Below the pieces are notes generated by a model. It ran no database searches and had not been told where the DNA came from. It saw only the letters and a program-made list of their open reading frames with translations. Positions 28,291-41,672 of a stretch of 64,000 bases of DNA are shown one piece after another. The translations under genes were made by a program, and so were the position numbers. Numbering within the stretch: position 1 is the first letter of the stretch; each line of letters starts with the position of its first letter. Source of the stretch: Pseudomonas sp. R4-35-07 (GTDB taxonomy: Bacteria > Pseudomonadota > Gammaproteobacteria > Pseudomonadales > Pseudomonadaceae); contig NZ_CP027732.1 in NCBI RefSeq assembly GCF_003852235.1, forward strand, positions 434,001 to 498,000, in the 5' to 3' direction.

Positions 28291-30207
28291 TCAGATGCGG
28301 AAGCGCCCGACCAGGGTTTGCAGGTAGATGCCCAGGCGTGCCAGCTCTGCGCTGGACGCCGCCGTTTCTTCGCTGGCCGAAGAGGTTTGTTCGGAAACAT
28401 CGCGCACATTCAACACGCTGCGGTTGATCTCTTCGGCCACCGCGCTTTGCTGCTCGGCGGCCGTGGCGATCTGCGAGTTCATCGCCTGGATGGTCGAAAC
28501 GGTGCGCGTGATGTTCTCCAATGCGCTGCCGGCGCGGCGGGTCAGTTCGACACTGCTGTCAGTCAGGCCGCGGCTATTGTCCATGATGGTCGCCACCTGC
28601 TGGGTACCGTTTTGCAGGCCGACGATCAGTTCCTCGATCTCCTCGGTGGACTTCTGTGTGCGCTGGGCCAGGCTGCGCACTTCGTCGGCTACCACGGCGA
28701 AGCCACGCCCGGCTTCACCGGCACGCGCCGCTTCAATGGCCGCGTTCAGCGCCAGCAGGTTGGTTTGCTGGGCCACGGACTTGATCACGTCGAGCACGCT
28801 GCCGATTTTGTCGCTTTCGCGCTTCAGGTCGGCCATGGCGATCGTCGAATTGCCGACTTCGGTGGCCAGGCGCTCGATCTGGGCGATGGCTTCGCCAACC
28901 ACCTTGTCGCCTTCACGGGCCTGCAGGTCGGCGGCCACGGCGGCTTCCGAGGCTTCTTCGGCATTGCGCGCAACTTCCTGCACGGTAGCGGCCATCTCGT
29001 TCATGGCCGTGGCTACCTGGTCGGTCTCGATCTTCTGACTGTTGACCCCGGCGCTGGTCTGTTCGGTCACTGCCGACAACTGCTCGGCGGCGCTGGCGAT
29101 TTGCGTGACGCCATCGCTGATGCCGCCAATCAACTCGCGCAGGCCCACGGTCATGCTTTGCATGGCGCGTTGCAGTTGGCCGAGTTCATCCTGGCGGGCG
29201 GATTCCAGGTTGTGGCTCAGGTCGCCCGAGGCTACGCGTTCGGCGACCTTGAGGGTTTGATTGAGCGGAATGATGATCTGGCGAGTGATGGCCCAGGCGG
29301 CGAAGAGACCAAAGCTCAGTGCCAGCAGGGCAGCCAGCAGCAACAGCTGTTTGGCTTGCGCGGCATCATTGTCGCGGACCACGGTTTGCGAGGCGGTGAG
29401 TGTGCTGCTGCGGTCCAGCAGAATGTCGCCTTGGACGTTCATGAGTTTCAGCGCAGCGGCGCTGGCCACCTGCGAGTCGCGGTACTGGCTGACAGCGGCG
29501 CGGTAGGCTTGCAGCGAGGCACTGGCCTGTTGCAGGTTGGTCGAGAATTGGTCAGGTAGCTGGCCGTTAAGGGCGGCGATTTTCTTCAGCGTATTGTCGA
29601 TGGCATCCAGCGCAGGCTGCTCGGCCTCGACTTTGCCGCTGTAGGTGTAGCCGCGAACCTGGAACCGCGCCTGCTGGATCAGCTTGCTCAGGTCGACGAT
29701 GCTGTTGAACTGGCTGACGCTGTCGCCCTGTAACAGGGCCTTTTCCACTTCGCCGACTTTGAGCACTGCGTTGTCGGCGGTATCGCCGAGTTTGCTGCGC
29801 GCGTTTTCGCGATTGGCACCTGCCTGGACCATGGCGTCGAATGCACGCTTGTACTGGTCAACCGCCGCAAGTTGGTCATCGACCAACGCGATATCGGCCG
29901 GCTGTTCAATCAGCGCCCGCGCAGTTTTCAGGCCGCTTTCCAGTTGGCCGAGAAGGCCATTGACGGTTGCCGGGCCCTGTTCGCCACGACGCATTTCAAA
30001 GTCCAGTCGCGCGATGCGCAGGTCCTTGCTCAAGTCGTTGAGGCTGGCGATGTAGCCCAGTTTGTCGCCACGGCTTATCACGCTGGAAAGCCCGGTCCAG
30101 CCGGTGAGTGTGATGATTAACGTAAGCAGCAACACCAGGCCGAAGCCCACGCCCAGTTTGGTTTTGACGCTCACATTTCCGAGCTTTTCGGCCGACCAAC
30201 GATACAT
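28291..30207 (-). CDS. Methyl-accepting chemotaxis protein (second of two)
   Basis: This is a 638-residue receptor with the same layout as its neighbour: TM1 near residues 18-40, a sensor of about 250 residues, TM2, HAMP and a cytoplasmic tip [24 protein letters not shown] (in part). The two share strongly similar C-terminal halves and diverged sensor halves, as after tandem duplication. The ATG at 30207 follows AGGGGAG. The sensor is probably of the HBM class by length; the ligand is not determined. Confidence 0.93.
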   Translation of the reverse strand: MYRWSAEKLGNVSVKTKLGVGFGLVLLLTLIITLTGWTGLSSVISRGDKLGYIASLNDLSKDLRIARLDFEMRRGEQGPATVNGLLGQLESGLKTARALIEQPADIALVDDQLAAVDQYKRAFDAMVQAGANRENARSKLGDTADNAVLKVGEVEKALLQGDSVSQFNSIVDLSKLIQQARFQVRGYTYSGKVEAEQPALDAIDNTLKKIAALNGQLPDQFSTNLQQASASLQAYRAAVSQYRDSQVASAAALKLMNVQGDILLDRSSTLTASQTVVRDNDAAQAKQLLLLAALLALSFGLFAAWAITRQIIIPLNQTLKVAERVASGDLSHNLESARQDELGQLQRAMQSMTVGLRELIGGISDGVTQIASAAEQLSAVTEQTSAGVNSQKIETDQVATAMNEMAATVQEVARNAEEASEAAVAADLQAREGDKVVGEAIAQIERLATEVGNSTIAMADLKRESDKIGSVLDVIKSVAQQTNLLALNAAIEAARAGEAGRGFAVVADEVRSLAQRTQKSTEEIEELIVGLQNGTQQVATIMDNSRGLTDSSVELTRRAGSALENITRTVSTIQAMNSQIATAAEQQSAVAEEINRSVLNVRDVSEQTSSASEETAASSAELARLGIYLQTLVGRFRI

Positions 30208-30290
30208 GCTGCGAACTCCCCTGGAACAAGGCTTGGACTTATTCACAGGCTATCGGCATGTGCACGGGATTCTGTAGCGCCACCGATTCA

Positions 30291-30315
30291 CTGGGGGAGG
30301 AGGCTTGCCCCGATC
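30291..30315. repeat. Degenerate type A half-repeat
   Basis: CTGGGGGAGGAGGCTTGCCCCGAT is a diverged single arm of the GTGGGAGGGGGCTTGC family. It lies between the second chemoreceptor start and the end of mltA. Confidence 0.45.
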
Positions 30316-30316
30316 A

Positions 30317-31507
30317 TCATAGAGCGTCCGTGACAGGCGCCTGAGGCAGCGCCGCACCCTTGGGCCACAACATCCAGATCTGCCCCTGTTGCTTCATGTT
30401 GCCCGCCAACTCACCCGCTGCCTCGCCTGTGCCCCAGAACAAGTCTGCCCGCACTTCGCCGGTGATTGCGCCGCCGGTGTCCTGGGCTGCGACGGGTCTG
30501 GTGATGGCTGAACCGTCAGGTTTGGTGGTCGACAGCCACAACAGGCTGCCCAGCGGAATCACTTTGCGGTCCACCGCCACGCTGTACCCCGCCGTCAATG
30601 GTACATTCAACGACCCGCGCGGCCCTTCGTTGCTGTCGGGGCGGGCGCTGAAGAATACATAGCTGGGGTTGCTCGCCAACAACTCTGGAATACGCTGCGG
30701 ATGCGCCTTGGCCCAGGCGCTGATGGCACCCATGCTCACCTCTTCTTTTTTCAGCTCGCCTTGCTCGACCAGCCAGCGGCCGATAGGGCGGTAGGGATAG
30801 CCGTTCTGGTCACCATACCCCACACGCAGTTGACGCCCACCGGCCAGTTGAATACGCCCAGAACCCTGGATCTGCAGGAACTGCAGGTCCATCGGATCGG
30901 TCAGCCAGGCTATCGGCTTGGCGGCCGAGCCTTGGCCGTTGATGGTGCTCGCATCGTCATACGGCTTGAGCACGCGGCCTTCCAGGCGGCCGCGCAGGCG
31001 TTTGCCCTTGAGTTCCGGATAGATGCTCTCCAGGTTGACGATAATCAGGTCGTCCGGCACGCCGTACACCGGCACATGCGCGGTGGCGGTTTCTGTCAGG
31101 CTGCCGGGGTAGACCGGCTCGTAGTAGCCGGTGATCAGGCCGTTCGGGGTGTTGTCGGCTGAACGCAGGCCGAATACATCCAGGCGTTCTTTAAGAAACC
31201 CGCGAACCGCCACGGCATTGCCCGGTACGCTGGCTGCCGCTGCGCAGGTCGCGCCCCAGACCGGGTCGGCCTTGAGGCGCTGACAGGCACTGCGCCAGGA
31301 TTCGAAGCCCGCCAGCAAGTCGCTGTCGGAAACCGCTGGCAGCGCTTCCCACGGAGCGCTCACGTAAGTGGCGACGGCATGGGGTTTGGGCGCCTCTTCT
31401 TTGGCTGTCTCTTTGCCAGCGTCTTTGCCCAGGTCGCAGCCGGCCAGCAGCGCGATCATCGGTAGAGCCCACGCCAGGCGGCTCCAGGGTTTCCAATTAA
31501 CATTCAT
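30317..31507 (-). CDS. mltA: Membrane-bound lytic murein transglycosylase A
   Basis: MltA is an outer-membrane lipoprotein that cleaves peptidoglycan to 1,6-anhydromuropeptides. The 396-residue precursor has a lipobox LLAGC near residue 24. Family segments include GLITGYYEPVYPGS, FLQIQGSGRIQL, YVFFSARPD and the 3D domain with AAQDTGGAI GEVRADLFWGTG (in two parts), which carries the catalytic aspartate. The ATG at 31507 puts the signal peptide at the N-terminus. Confidence 0.94.
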   Translation of the reverse strand: MNVNWKPWSRLAWALPMIALLAGCDLGKDAGKETAKEEAPKPHAVATYVSAPWEALPAVSDSDLLAGFESWRSACQRLKADPVWGATCAAAASVPGNAVAVRGFLKERLDVFGLRSADNTPNGLITGYYEPVYPGSLTETATAHVPVYGVPDDLIIVNLESIYPELKGKRLRGRLEGRVLKPYDDASTINGQGSAAKPIAWLTDPMDLQFLQIQGSGRIQLAGGRQLRVGYGDQNGYPYRPIGRWLVEQGELKKEEVSMGAISAWAKAHPQRIPELLASNPSYVFFSARPDSNEGPRGSLNVPLTAGYSVAVDRKVIPLGSLLWLSTTKPDGSAITRPVAAQDTGGAITGEVRADLFWGTGEAAGELAGNMKQQGQIWMLWPKGAALPQAPVTDAL

Positions 31508-31633
31508 GCATGTAATTCCTGAAGCGATTGCCCGTGCTTTTTCGCGCTCGGGCAACCTTATTATTAATAGGGCTATTGGTCTTTGCGGAGGGGGCGGGGA
31601 TACTGACCGCCGTTTCCGTGACCCTGAGCCACC

Positions 31634-32083
31634 ATGACTTTAAAAAATATGACCGTTGTAGCGTTGGCCTGCCTGGCCTTGTCCGCCTGCAGCGGGGTTG
31701 ACCCCAATTCTCCCCTGGGCCAACGCAAGGCGATCTTCAAGCAGATGCTCAAGACTGCCGAAGGCCTGGGCGGCATGTTGCGCGGGCGCATCCCTTTCGA
31801 CGGCACCCAGTTCGCCGACGGCGCGGTCAAGCTGGACGCGTTGTCCCATCAACCCTGGCAGCACTTCCCGAACGTGCGTGAAGAGGACCACACCAGTGCC
31901 AGGGACGAGGTGTGGCAAAAGCAGGCGCAGTTCCAGCAAATGGCCCGCGACCTTGAGGCGGCCACCGGTGAATTGGTGATCGCAAGCCAGGTCCAGCCCT
32001 ATAAGGCCAGCAATCTGCAACCTGCAGTGCAGAAAGTTGAAGATGCCTGCAGCGCCTGTCATAAGCAGTTTCGGGACCACTGA
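31634..32083 (+). CDS. Class II cytochrome c (cytochrome c') lipoprotein
   Basis: This 149-residue protein has a signal sequence with a lipobox-like LSAC at residues 16-19 and a C-terminal CSACHKQFRDH, the CxxCH haem site placed at the end as in class II cytochromes. The central four-helix region (GQRKAIFKQMLKTAEGLGGM, then ATGELVIASQ) fits the cytochrome c'/c556 family. It is likely a periplasmic, membrane-tethered monohaem protein, of unknown redox partner. Confidence 0.88.
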   Translation: MTLKNMTVVALACLALSACSGVDPNSPLGQRKAIFKQMLKTAEGLGGMLRGRIPFDGTQFADGAVKLDALSHQPWQHFPNVREEDHTSARDEVWQKQAQFQQMARDLEAATGELVIASQVQPYKASNLQPAVQKVEDACSACHKQFRDH

Positions 32084-32088
32084 CCGGT

Positions 32089-32484
32089 TTACTGATCGAG
32101 TTCTTCCACCGCATCCTGCAGTTCTTTGCGCGATTCGGCGAGCTTGTCCTTGCGCTTGTTGATCTTGTCCGGATCGCCTTTTTTCATGGCCTTGTCGAGG
32201 TCGGCCTGACGGCGGCTGACTTCGTGCTTGGCATCCAGCACCTTGTTTTCGCGTTCTTTCTTCAGCGATGCGTCAGTGCAGTTGGCGGTAACCTCGCTCA
32301 GGGCTTTTTCCAGGCCGGCCTGTTGGGCGCTGTTGCCATGGGCCTTGGCCTGTTCGATCTGGGTGCTGATGGCCTGGCGCTTGGCGGCGCAGCCGGTCAG
32401 TTCGGGCGCTTCGTCGGCGGCCAGCAGCGGCGTGGCCATGAAGCTTGCGACAGTCAGTAAGGCAAGAGGGGCAAGAAATTTCAT
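32089..32484 (-). CDS. DUF1090 family periplasmic protein
   Basis: This 131-residue protein has a signal peptide (cleavage after LLA), a conserved GCAAKRQAI segment with a second cysteine near residue 69 (ANCTD), and a long charged, coiled-coil-like C-terminal half. It resembles E. coli YqjC. The function is unknown. It converges on the cytochrome gene with five bases between stops. Confidence 0.88.
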   Translation of the reverse strand: MKFLAPLALLTVASFMATPLLAADEAPELTGCAAKRQAISTQIEQAKAHGNSAQQAGLEKALSEVTANCTDASLKKERENKVLDAKHEVSRRQADLDKAMKKGDPDKINKRKDKLAESRKELQDAVEELDQ

Positions 32485-32523
32485 ATAAGGACTCCAAGTA
32501 GCATTCAGAGGGTCGGGCCGGAC

Positions 32524-34218
<1,695 letters not shown>

Positions 34219-34239
34219 CTAAGTGATCCGCATGGCGAC

Positions 34240-34269
34240 AAAAAAGCCTCCACTGAACGGGGCTTTTTA
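34240..34269. terminator. Terminator upstream of ligB
   Basis: AAAAAGCC and GGCTTTTT arms surround a 12-base loop, with A and T runs on both sides. It can end transcription in either direction between metK and ligB. Confidence 0.65.
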
Positions 34270-34435
34270 CCGGGTGTTTCTGCTTGCTTGAACAGGCCGT
34301 CCAGCGCGTTCATCGCGCCGTTGTTTTCAGCCTTGGCCTGCTGCTTTTGCTGGCCCGCGTCGACTCTGGCCTGAGTTTCATCGATTTTGTTGCAACCTTT
34401 GTTGCTCGCTCCAGCGCGGCCTGAATCCAACACGT

Positions 34436-34470
34436 AAAAAAGCCCCGCCGGGTTAACCCGGCAGGGCTTG
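34436..34470 (-). terminator. metK terminator
   Basis: On the minus strand a stem AGCCCTGCCGGGTT/AACCCGGCGGGGCT is followed by six T residues, 15 bases after the metK stop. It is a strong intrinsic terminator. Confidence 0.9.
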
Positions 34471-34484
34471 GCGAGCCACAGCGA

Positions 34485-35675
<1,191 letters not shown>

Positions 35676-35694
35676 CTCGATGTTTTCCTGATAT

Positions 35695-36690
35695 TTACCG
35701 ATGGTGAGTGTCGCCAGCCGGTCGCTGAAAATGGCGGACCTGAATCTGGAAACCATTACGTAAACCTACATAGAGGCTTTCCCCGGGAACGAGTCCCGCA
35801 GCGGTGGCCCAACGGGCCAGATCGTCCTGTTCAAAACCCAACCAGAGATCACCGCAGGCCTCCCTGGCCCAATTCTGGTTGTGGCTGCATAAATCCGTTA
35901 CCAGCAGGCTGCCGCCGGGGTGCAGCAACCCGGCCATTTGCTTGAGCGCGTCGGCGGGGACGGCAAAGTGGTGCAAGACCATGTTCAGCACCACGCAATC
36001 GGCCCGCAGGCGGGTGTCGCTCAAGGCGTCGGCCAGTTGCAGGCGGACATTGCCCAACGCCTCGCGTTCACACAGCTGGCGCGCCAGTTCAAGCATCGCC
36101 GGGCTGTTGTCCAGCGCCGTCACCTGGCCAAAGCGCCGCGCCAGGTCCGGCAGGAAACCGCCGTCGCCAGGGCCGACTTCCAGGGCTGTGGCCTCATTGC
36201 TGAAGCTCAGCTTGTCCAGCAGCGCCAGTACGCTTTCGCGGTACTGGGGCAAGCCGGCGATCAGGTCTTGCTGAGCACGAAATTTCTCGGCAACCCGTGC
36301 GAAAAAATCCTGGCTGGCAGCGGCGCGTTGTCCGTGAACCTGACTGACGCGTGACTGTACGTCGCTCGGCAGGTCCAGGCTGTCCACCTCGTCGAGCAGG
36401 GCGGCGTGCAGTTTGCCGCCGAGCAGTTCGGTGTGGGGCAGGGCGCGACGGTAAAAAATTGCATTGCCTTCGCGGCGGGTCGCCACCAGGTCGGCCTGGG
36501 CCAGTACCTTCAGATGATGGCTCATGCCGGACTGGCCGATGGCGAAGATCTGCGCCAGTTCCAATACGCCGAAGGAATCGTTGGCCAGTGCGCGCAATAC
36601 GTTCAAGCGCAGCGGATCACCTGCAGCCTTGCAAAGGGCAGCCAGTTCATCGCCGTCGTCAGGACGCAGGGAGGGCACAGGTAGGTTCAT
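35695..36690 (-). CDS. ArsR-type regulator fused to SAM-dependent methyltransferase (SahR-like)
   Basis: This is a 331-residue fusion. Residues 15-95 form an ArsR/SmtB winged helix ([36 protein letters not shown]) without the metal-binding cysteine cluster. Residues 150-320 form a class I methyltransferase fold with the SAM motif [12 protein letters not shown] and LNMVLHHF. Its place just before metK and the palindrome in its promoter suggest it senses SAM or S-adenosylhomocysteine and controls methionine-cycle genes, as SahR-type regulators do. Whether the methyltransferase domain is catalytic or only a ligand sensor is open. Confidence 0.88.
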   Translation of the reverse strand: MNLPVPSLRPDDGDELAALCKAAGDPLRLNVLRALANDSFGVLELAQIFAIGQSGMSHHLKVLAQADLVATRREGNAIFYRRALPHTELLGGKLHAALLDEVDSLDLPSDVQSRVSQVHGQRAAASQDFFARVAEKFRAQQDLIAGLPQYRESVLALLDKLSFSNEATALEVGPGDGGFLPDLARRFGQVTALDNSPAMLELARQLCEREALGNVRLQLADALSDTRLRADCVVLNMVLHHFAVPADALKQMAGLLHPGGSLLVTDLCSHNQNWAREACGDLWLGFEQDDLARWATAAGLVPGESLYVGLRNGFQIQVRHFQRPAGDTHHR

Positions 36691-36732
36691 AAGGCCAGCA
36701 GTCTAGTGACGGGTGGTAATCGCCGCAAGGCC

Positions 36733-36754
36733 AATATCAAAAAGTTTTGATATT
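36733..36754. promoter_or_regulatory. Perfect palindromic operator before the ArsR-methyltransferase gene
   Basis: The arms AATATCAAAA and TTTTGATATT are exact inverses separated by two bases (22 bases in all), 43 bases upstream of the regulator start. The shape is that of an ArsR-family operator, so the regulator probably controls itself and metK here. Confidence 0.75.
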
Positions 36755-36769
36755 GATCGATAAGTGGCA

Positions 36770-36790
36770 GTTATAAGCGGGCGCTATAAC
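36770..36790. promoter_or_regulatory. Inverted repeat with -10-like boxes between the regulator and tkt
   Basis: GTTATA and TATAAC are inverse arms nine bases apart, and each resembles a -10 box on one strand. They lie in the middle of the 259-base divergent gap. This may mark divergent promoters. No clear -35 boxes were assigned. Confidence 0.35.
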
Positions 36791-36949
36791 CTTTGGACGA
36801 ACCGGCATCCGGGTTCTGCAAGGGATTGGCGGGCAAACCACAGGAAAAACCGCTTCAAGTGACTATCTGTCATTGCCCGCAGGCGGTGGCTGAGGGAAAA
36901 TGCCGGTCCTTTTTTCCGTTTCTTTGTTCAAGCCCCCAGGAGATCAGCG

Positions 36950-38947
36950 ATGCCCAGCCGTCGTGAGCGTGCCAACGCCATTCGTGCCCTCAGCATGGAT
37001 GCCGTGCAAAAAGCCAACAGCGGCCATCCCGGTGCCCCGATGGGCATGGCGGATATCGCCGAAGTACTTTGGCGTGACTACCTGAAGCACAACCCGAGCA
37101 ACCCGTCGTTCGCCGACCGTGACCGTTTCGTACTGTCCAACGGCCACGGCTCGATGCTGATCTACTCGCTGCTGCACCTGAGCGGCTACGACGTCACCAT
37201 CGATGACCTCAAGAGCTTCCGCCAGTTGCACAGCCGCACCCCGGGCCACCCGGAATTCGGCTACACCCCAGGCGTCGAGACCACCACCGGTCCCCTGGGC
37301 CAGGGCCTGGCAAATGCGGTTGGCTTCGCGCTGGCTGAAAAAGTCCTGGGCGCGCAGTTCAACCGCCCCGGCCACGATATCGTCGATCATCACACCTACG
37401 TATTTTTGGGTGATGGTTGCATGATGGAAGGCATTTCCCACGAAGTCGCTTCCCTGGCCGGCACCTTGGGCCTGGGCAAGCTGATTGCCTTCTACGATGA
37501 CAACGGCATTTCCATCGACGGCGAAGTTGAAGGCTGGTTCACCGATGACACCCCCAAGCGTTTCGAAGCCTACAACTGGCAGGTGATCCGCAACGTTGAC
37601 GGCCACGATCCGGAAGAAATCAAGATCGCCATCGACACCGCTCGCAAGAGCGCGCAGCCGACCCTGATCTGCTGCAAGACCACCATCGGCTTCGGTTCGC
37701 CGAACAAGCAAGGCAAGGAAGACTGCCACGGCGCCCCGCTGGGTGACGCGGAAATCGCCCTGACCCGCGAAGCGCTGAAGTGGAACCACGGCCCGTTCGA
37801 GATCCCGGCCGACATCTACGCCGAGTGGGACGCCAAGGAAAAAGGCCTGGCCACCGAAGCCGAGTGGGACCAGCGCTTCGCTGCCTATTCCGCCGAATTC
37901 CCTGAGCTTGCCAATGAGCTGGTACGCCGCCTGGCCGGTGACCTGCCGGCCGATTTCTCGGAAAAAGCCTCGGCCTACATCGCCGAAGTCGCGGCCAAGG
38001 GCGAGACCATCGCCAGCCGTAAAGCCAGCCAGAACACCCTGAACGCCTTTGGCCCGCTGCTGCCTGAGTTCCTTGGCGGTTCGGCCGACCTGGCCGGTTC
38101 CAACCTGACCCTGTGGAAAGGCTGCAAAGGCGTGTCGGCTGAAGACGCCAGCGGCAACTACATGTACTACGGCGTGCGCGAGTTCGGTATGAGCGCCATC
38201 ATGAACGGCGTGTCGCTGCACGGCGGGCTGGTGCCTTACGGCGCGACCTTCCTGATGTTCATGGAGTACGCCCGTAACGCGGTACGTATGGCCGCGCTGA
38301 TGAAGAAGCGCGTGATCCATGTGTACACCCACGACTCCATCGGCCTGGGCGAAGACGGCCCGACGCACCAGCCGGTCGAGCAATTGACCAGCCTGCGCAC
38401 CACGCCGAACCTGGATTGCTGGCGCCCTGCCGACGCGGTGGAATCCGCCGTGGCCTGGAAGCACGCGATCGAGCGCAAGGACGGCCCTTCGGCGCTGATC
38501 TTCTCGCGCCAGAACCTGCAACACCAGGTGCGTACCGACGCGCAAATCGCCGACATCAGCCGCGGCGGCTACGTACTCAAGGACTGCATCGGCGAGCCGG
38601 AGCTGATCCTGATCTCCACCGGTTCCGAAGTGGGCCTGACCGTTCAGGCGTACGACAAGCTGACCGCGCAGGGCCGCAACGTGCGCGTGGTGTCCATGCC
38701 CTGCACCAGCGTGTTCGAAGCCCAGGACGCCGGCTACAAGCAATCGGTATTGCCGTTGCAGGTCAGCGCGCGTATCGCCATTGAGGCGGCTCACGCCGAC
38801 TACTGGTACAAGTACGTAGGCCTGGAAGGTCGCGTGATCGGCATGACCACCTACGGTGAGTCGGCACCGGCACCCGCCTTGTTCGAAGAGTTCGGTTTCA
38901 CCTTGGAAAACATCCTGGGCCAGGCTGAAGAGCTGTTGGAAGACTAA
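36950..38947 (+). CDS. tkt: Transketolase
   Basis: Transketolase moves two-carbon units between pentose-phosphate and glycolytic sugars with thiamine diphosphate. The 665-residue protein shows [15 protein letters not shown], the ThDP motif GDGCMMEG through to YDDNGIS (near residues 155-185), and the pyrimidine-domain segment [15 protein letters not shown]. The start follows AGGAG with good spacing. It opens the tkt-epd-pgk-fba run of sugar-phosphate genes. Confidence 0.97.
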   Translation: MPSRRERANAIRALSMDAVQKANSGHPGAPMGMADIAEVLWRDYLKHNPSNPSFADRDRFVLSNGHGSMLIYSLLHLSGYDVTIDDLKSFRQLHSRTPGHPEFGYTPGVETTTGPLGQGLANAVGFALAEKVLGAQFNRPGHDIVDHHTYVFLGDGCMMEGISHEVASLAGTLGLGKLIAFYDDNGISIDGEVEGWFTDDTPKRFEAYNWQVIRNVDGHDPEEIKIAIDTARKSAQPTLICCKTTIGFGSPNKQGKEDCHGAPLGDAEIALTREALKWNHGPFEIPADIYAEWDAKEKGLATEAEWDQRFAAYSAEFPELANELVRRLAGDLPADFSEKASAYIAEVAAKGETIASRKASQNTLNAFGPLLPEFLGGSADLAGSNLTLWKGCKGVSAEDASGNYMYYGVREFGMSAIMNGVSLHGGLVPYGATFLMFMEYARNAVRMAALMKKRVIHVYTHDSIGLGEDGPTHQPVEQLTSLRTTPNLDCWRPADAVESAVAWKHAIERKDGPSALIFSRQNLQHQVRTDAQIADISRGGYVLKDCIGEPELILISTGSEVGLTVQAYDKLTAQGRNVRVVSMPCTSVFEAQDAGYKQSVLPLQVSARIAIEAAHADYWYKYVGLEGRVIGMTTYGESAPAPALFEEFGFTLENILGQAEELLED

Positions 38948-38982
38948 GGCGCTAACGCGGTGGCCCACTGACCACCGCCTCT

Positions 38983-39086
38983 ACTGTAGGAGCGAGCTTG
39001 CTCGCGAAGATCGTTAACGATAACGCAGCGTTTCTGGTTTAACGCGGCGCTCTCAAGTTCTTCGCGAGCAAGCTCGCTCCTACAGT
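38983..39086. repeat. REPIN, type C
   Basis: The arms ACTGTAGGAGCGAGCTTGC and GCAAGCTCGCTCCTACAGT, extended inward by TCGCGAA/TTCGCGA, flank about 50 variable bases between tkt and epd. This is the only member of this family in the window. Confidence 0.93.
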
Positions 39087-39116
39087 GGTTTGTGTCGCCC
39101 CTACTGCGAGAACCCC

Positions 39117-40172
39117 ATGCCCCAACCACGTCCCTACAAAGTTGCACTCAACGGCTACGGCCGCATTGGTCGTTGCGTCTTGCGTGCTCTGTTCGAGCGA
39201 GGGGCGGCGGCAGGGTTTGAAATTGTTGCGATCAACGACTTGGCCGACATGGCCAGTATCGAATACCTGACACGCTTTGACTCCACTCATGGCCGCTTTC
39301 CCGGCGAAGTGCGGGTCGAGGGCGATTGTCTGCATATCAATGGCGACTGCGTAAAAGTACTGCGCAGTGCCACCCCCGAGGGCATCGACTGGGCGGCGCT
39401 GGGTGTCGACCTGGTGTTGGAATGCTCCGGTGCCTACCACACCCGTGCCGACGGCCAGCGTTTTCTCGATGCCGGCGCTCCGCGCGTGCTGTTTTCCCAG
39501 CCGATGGCCAGCGAGGCGGATGTGGACGCCACCGTCGTCTACGGCATCAACCAGGACTGCCTGACCGGCGCCGAGCTGCTGGTGTCCAACGCCTCGTGCA
39601 CCACCAACTGCAGCGTGCCGTTATTGCGCCTGCTGGACCAGGCGATCGGCCTGGACTACGTGTCGATCACCACGATCCACTCGGCCATGAACGACCAGCC
39701 GGTGATCGACGCCTATCACCACGAAGACCTGCGCCGCACGCGCTCGGCGTTCCAGTCAGTGATTCCGGTGTCCACCGGCCTGGCGCGTGGTATCGAGCGA
39801 TTGCTGCCGGAACTTGCCGGGCGAATCCAGGCCAAAGCGGTACGGGTGCCGACGGTGAACGTGTCCTGTCTGGACATCACCATGCAAACCGTGAGCGATA
39901 CCGATGCGGTGGAGGTCAACCGGATATTGCGCGACGCCGCCACCAGCGGCCCGCTCAAAGGCTTGCTGGCCTACACCGAGTTGCCCCACGCCAGCTGCGA
40001 TTTCAATCATGACCCGCATTCGGCGATTGTCGATGCCAGCCAGACCCGCGTTTCCGGCCCGAGGCTGGTGAACATCCTGGCCTGGTTCGACAACGAATGG
40101 GGCTTTGCCAACCGAATGCTCGACGTTGCAGAACACTATCTGCAAGTGGCTTCCAAACAACCTCAACAGTAA
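39117..40172 (+). CDS. epd: Erythrose-4-phosphate dehydrogenase
   Basis: Epd oxidises erythrose-4-phosphate to 4-phosphoerythronate, the first step of the DXP-dependent pyridoxal phosphate pathway. The 351-residue protein has the GAPDH-like NAD motif [17 protein letters not shown] and catalytic cysteine in [10 protein letters not shown]. The order tkt-epd-pgk-fba, as in enterics, favours Epd over a second GAPDH. A Gap-type activity cannot be excluded from sequence. The ATG at 39117 is preferred over 39090, which would lie closer to the REPIN. Confidence 0.9.
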   Translation: MPQPRPYKVALNGYGRIGRCVLRALFERGAAAGFEIVAINDLADMASIEYLTRFDSTHGRFPGEVRVEGDCLHINGDCVKVLRSATPEGIDWAALGVDLVLECSGAYHTRADGQRFLDAGAPRVLFSQPMASEADVDATVVYGINQDCLTGAELLVSNASCTTNCSVPLLRLLDQAIGLDYVSITTIHSAMNDQPVIDAYHHEDLRRTRSAFQSVIPVSTGLARGIERLLPELAGRIQAKAVRVPTVNVSCLDITMQTVSDTDAVEVNRILRDAATSGPLKGLLAYTELPHASCDFNHDPHSAIVDASQTRVSGPRLVNILAWFDNEWGFANRMLDVAEHYLQVASKQPQQ

Positions 40173-40189
40173 TTCAGGAACTGCGACCC

Positions 40190-41353
40190 ATGACCGTGTT
40201 GAAGATGACCGACCTCGATCTGCAAGGTAAGCGCGTACTGATTCGCGAAGACCTCAACGTCCCAGTCAAGGACGGTGTTGTCACCAGCGATGCGCGAATC
40301 CTGGCCTCGCTGCCGACCATCAAGCTGGCCCTGGAAAAAGGCGCGGCCGTGATGGTCTGCTCCCACCTGGGTCGCCCGACCGAAGGTGAGTTCTCCGCCG
40401 AAAACAGCCTCAAGCCTGTGGCCGAATACCTGAGCAAGGCCCTGGGCCGCGACGTACCGTTGGTGGCTGACTACCTGGGCGGCGTTGACGTCAAGCCTGG
40501 CGACATCGTGCTGTTCGAAAACGTGCGCTTCAACAAGGGCGAGAAAAAGAACAGCGACGAGCTGGCCCAGCAATACGCGGCGCTGTGCGACGTATTCGTG
40601 ATGGACGCCTTTGGCACCGCCCACCGCGCCGAAGGCTCGACCCACGGCGTGGCCAAGTTCGCCAAGGTCGCCGCTGCCGGCCCGCTGTTGGCCGCTGAGC
40701 TGGATGCGCTGGGCAAGGCCCTGGGCGCTCCGGCGCAACCGATGGCCGCCATCGTGGCCGGCTCCAAGGTCTCCACCAAGCTGGACGTACTCAACAGCCT
40801 CAGCCAGATCTGCAACCAGTTGATCGTCGGTGGCGGCATTGCCAACACCTTCCTGGCCGCAGCCGGCCATCCGGTGGGCAAGTCGCTGTACGAGCCGGAC
40901 CTGCTCGATACCGCCCGCGCCATCGCCGCCAAAGTCAGCGTGCCGCTGCCGGTGGACGTGGTGGTCGCCAAGGAATTCGCCGAAAGCGCCGAAGCCACCG
41001 TCAAGCTCATCGCTGACGTGGCCGACGACGACATGATCCTGGATATCGGCCCGCAAACCGCAGCCAACTTCGCTGAGCTGTTGAAGGCCTCCCAGACCAT
41101 TCTGTGGAACGGCCCGGTCGGCGTATTCGAATTCGACCAATTCGGCAACGGCACCAAGGTGTTGGCCAAAGCCATCGCTGAAAGCTCGGCATTCTCCATC
41201 GCGGGGGGTGGCGACACTCTGGCGGCCATCGATAAATATGGCGTTGCTGATCAGATCTCCTACATTTCTACCGGTGGCGGTGCGTTCCTCGAGTTCGTCG
41301 AGGGCAAAGTACTGCCGGCCGTTGAAGTGCTGGAAACCCGAGCCAAAGGTTAA
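40190..41353 (+). CDS. pgk: Phosphoglycerate kinase
   Basis: Pgk transfers phosphate from 1,3-bisphosphoglycerate to ADP in glycolysis. The 387-residue protein begins [19 protein letters not shown] and shows the RxDxNVP-type RLNVP equivalent [29 protein letters not shown] [12 protein letters not shown] and the C-terminal [16 protein letters not shown]. The ATG at 40190 follows CAGGAA. It is 17 bases downstream of epd and clearly cotranscribed. Confidence 0.97.
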   Translation: MTVLKMTDLDLQGKRVLIREDLNVPVKDGVVTSDARILASLPTIKLALEKGAAVMVCSHLGRPTEGEFSAENSLKPVAEYLSKALGRDVPLVADYLGGVDVKPGDIVLFENVRFNKGEKKNSDELAQQYAALCDVFVMDAFGTAHRAEGSTHGVAKFAKVAAAGPLLAAELDALGKALGAPAQPMAAIVAGSKVSTKLDVLNSLSQICNQLIVGGGIANTFLAAAGHPVGKSLYEPDLLDTARAIAAKVSVPLPVDVVVAKEFAESAEATVKLIADVADDDMILDIGPQTAANFAELLKASQTILWNGPVGVFEFDQFGNGTKVLAKAIAESSAFSIAGGGDTLAAIDKYGVADQISYISTGGGAFLEFVEGKVLPAVEVLETRAKG

Positions 41354-41384
41354 GGCGCGCGTGATCAGGAAAAAGGAGCGTCCC

Positions 41385-41612
41385 ATGATCAAGTCGTTGG
41401 CACTGGTGATAGCAGTGGGCCTGTTGGCCGGCTGCAGCAGCACGCCAAGCGCGGCGCCGGAAGCTGAAAAGCCGGGGCCGGTGCAGAAGAAAAGCTGCTA
41501 CCAGGCCGACTGGCAAGCGGAAACCATGCCGGTGATCAACAAGCGCATGGGCAATGAACGGCTGGAGAAATACGACTCCGCGCCCAACGGTCAGGAACAG
41601 GGTTGCCCTTGA
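41385..41612 (+). CDS. Small lipoprotein of unknown function
   Basis: This 75-residue lipoprotein precursor has a lipobox LLAGC at residues 14-18, a short Pro/Ala/Glu linker and a compact C-terminal part with two further cysteines (KKSCYQADW and QGCP) that could form a disulphide. AAAAGGAG precedes the ATG. It is embedded between pgk and a second small lipoprotein gene in the glycolytic run. I do not recognise the family. Confidence 0.8.
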   Translation: MIKSLALVIAVGLLAGCSSTPSAAPEAEKPGPVQKKSCYQADWQAETMPVINKRMGNERLEKYDSAPNGQEQGCP

Positions 41613-41672
41613 CGGGTCTGATCCACTAACCCACAGCAATGGCGGCCTTGTGTCGCCCTGCGAGGATTGGCA

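Noticed and set aside
35676..35694. SAM or SAH riboswitch before metK
   Set aside because: Only 19 bases separate metK from the upstream gene. There is no room for an aptamer, and control more likely acts at the 36733 palindrome.
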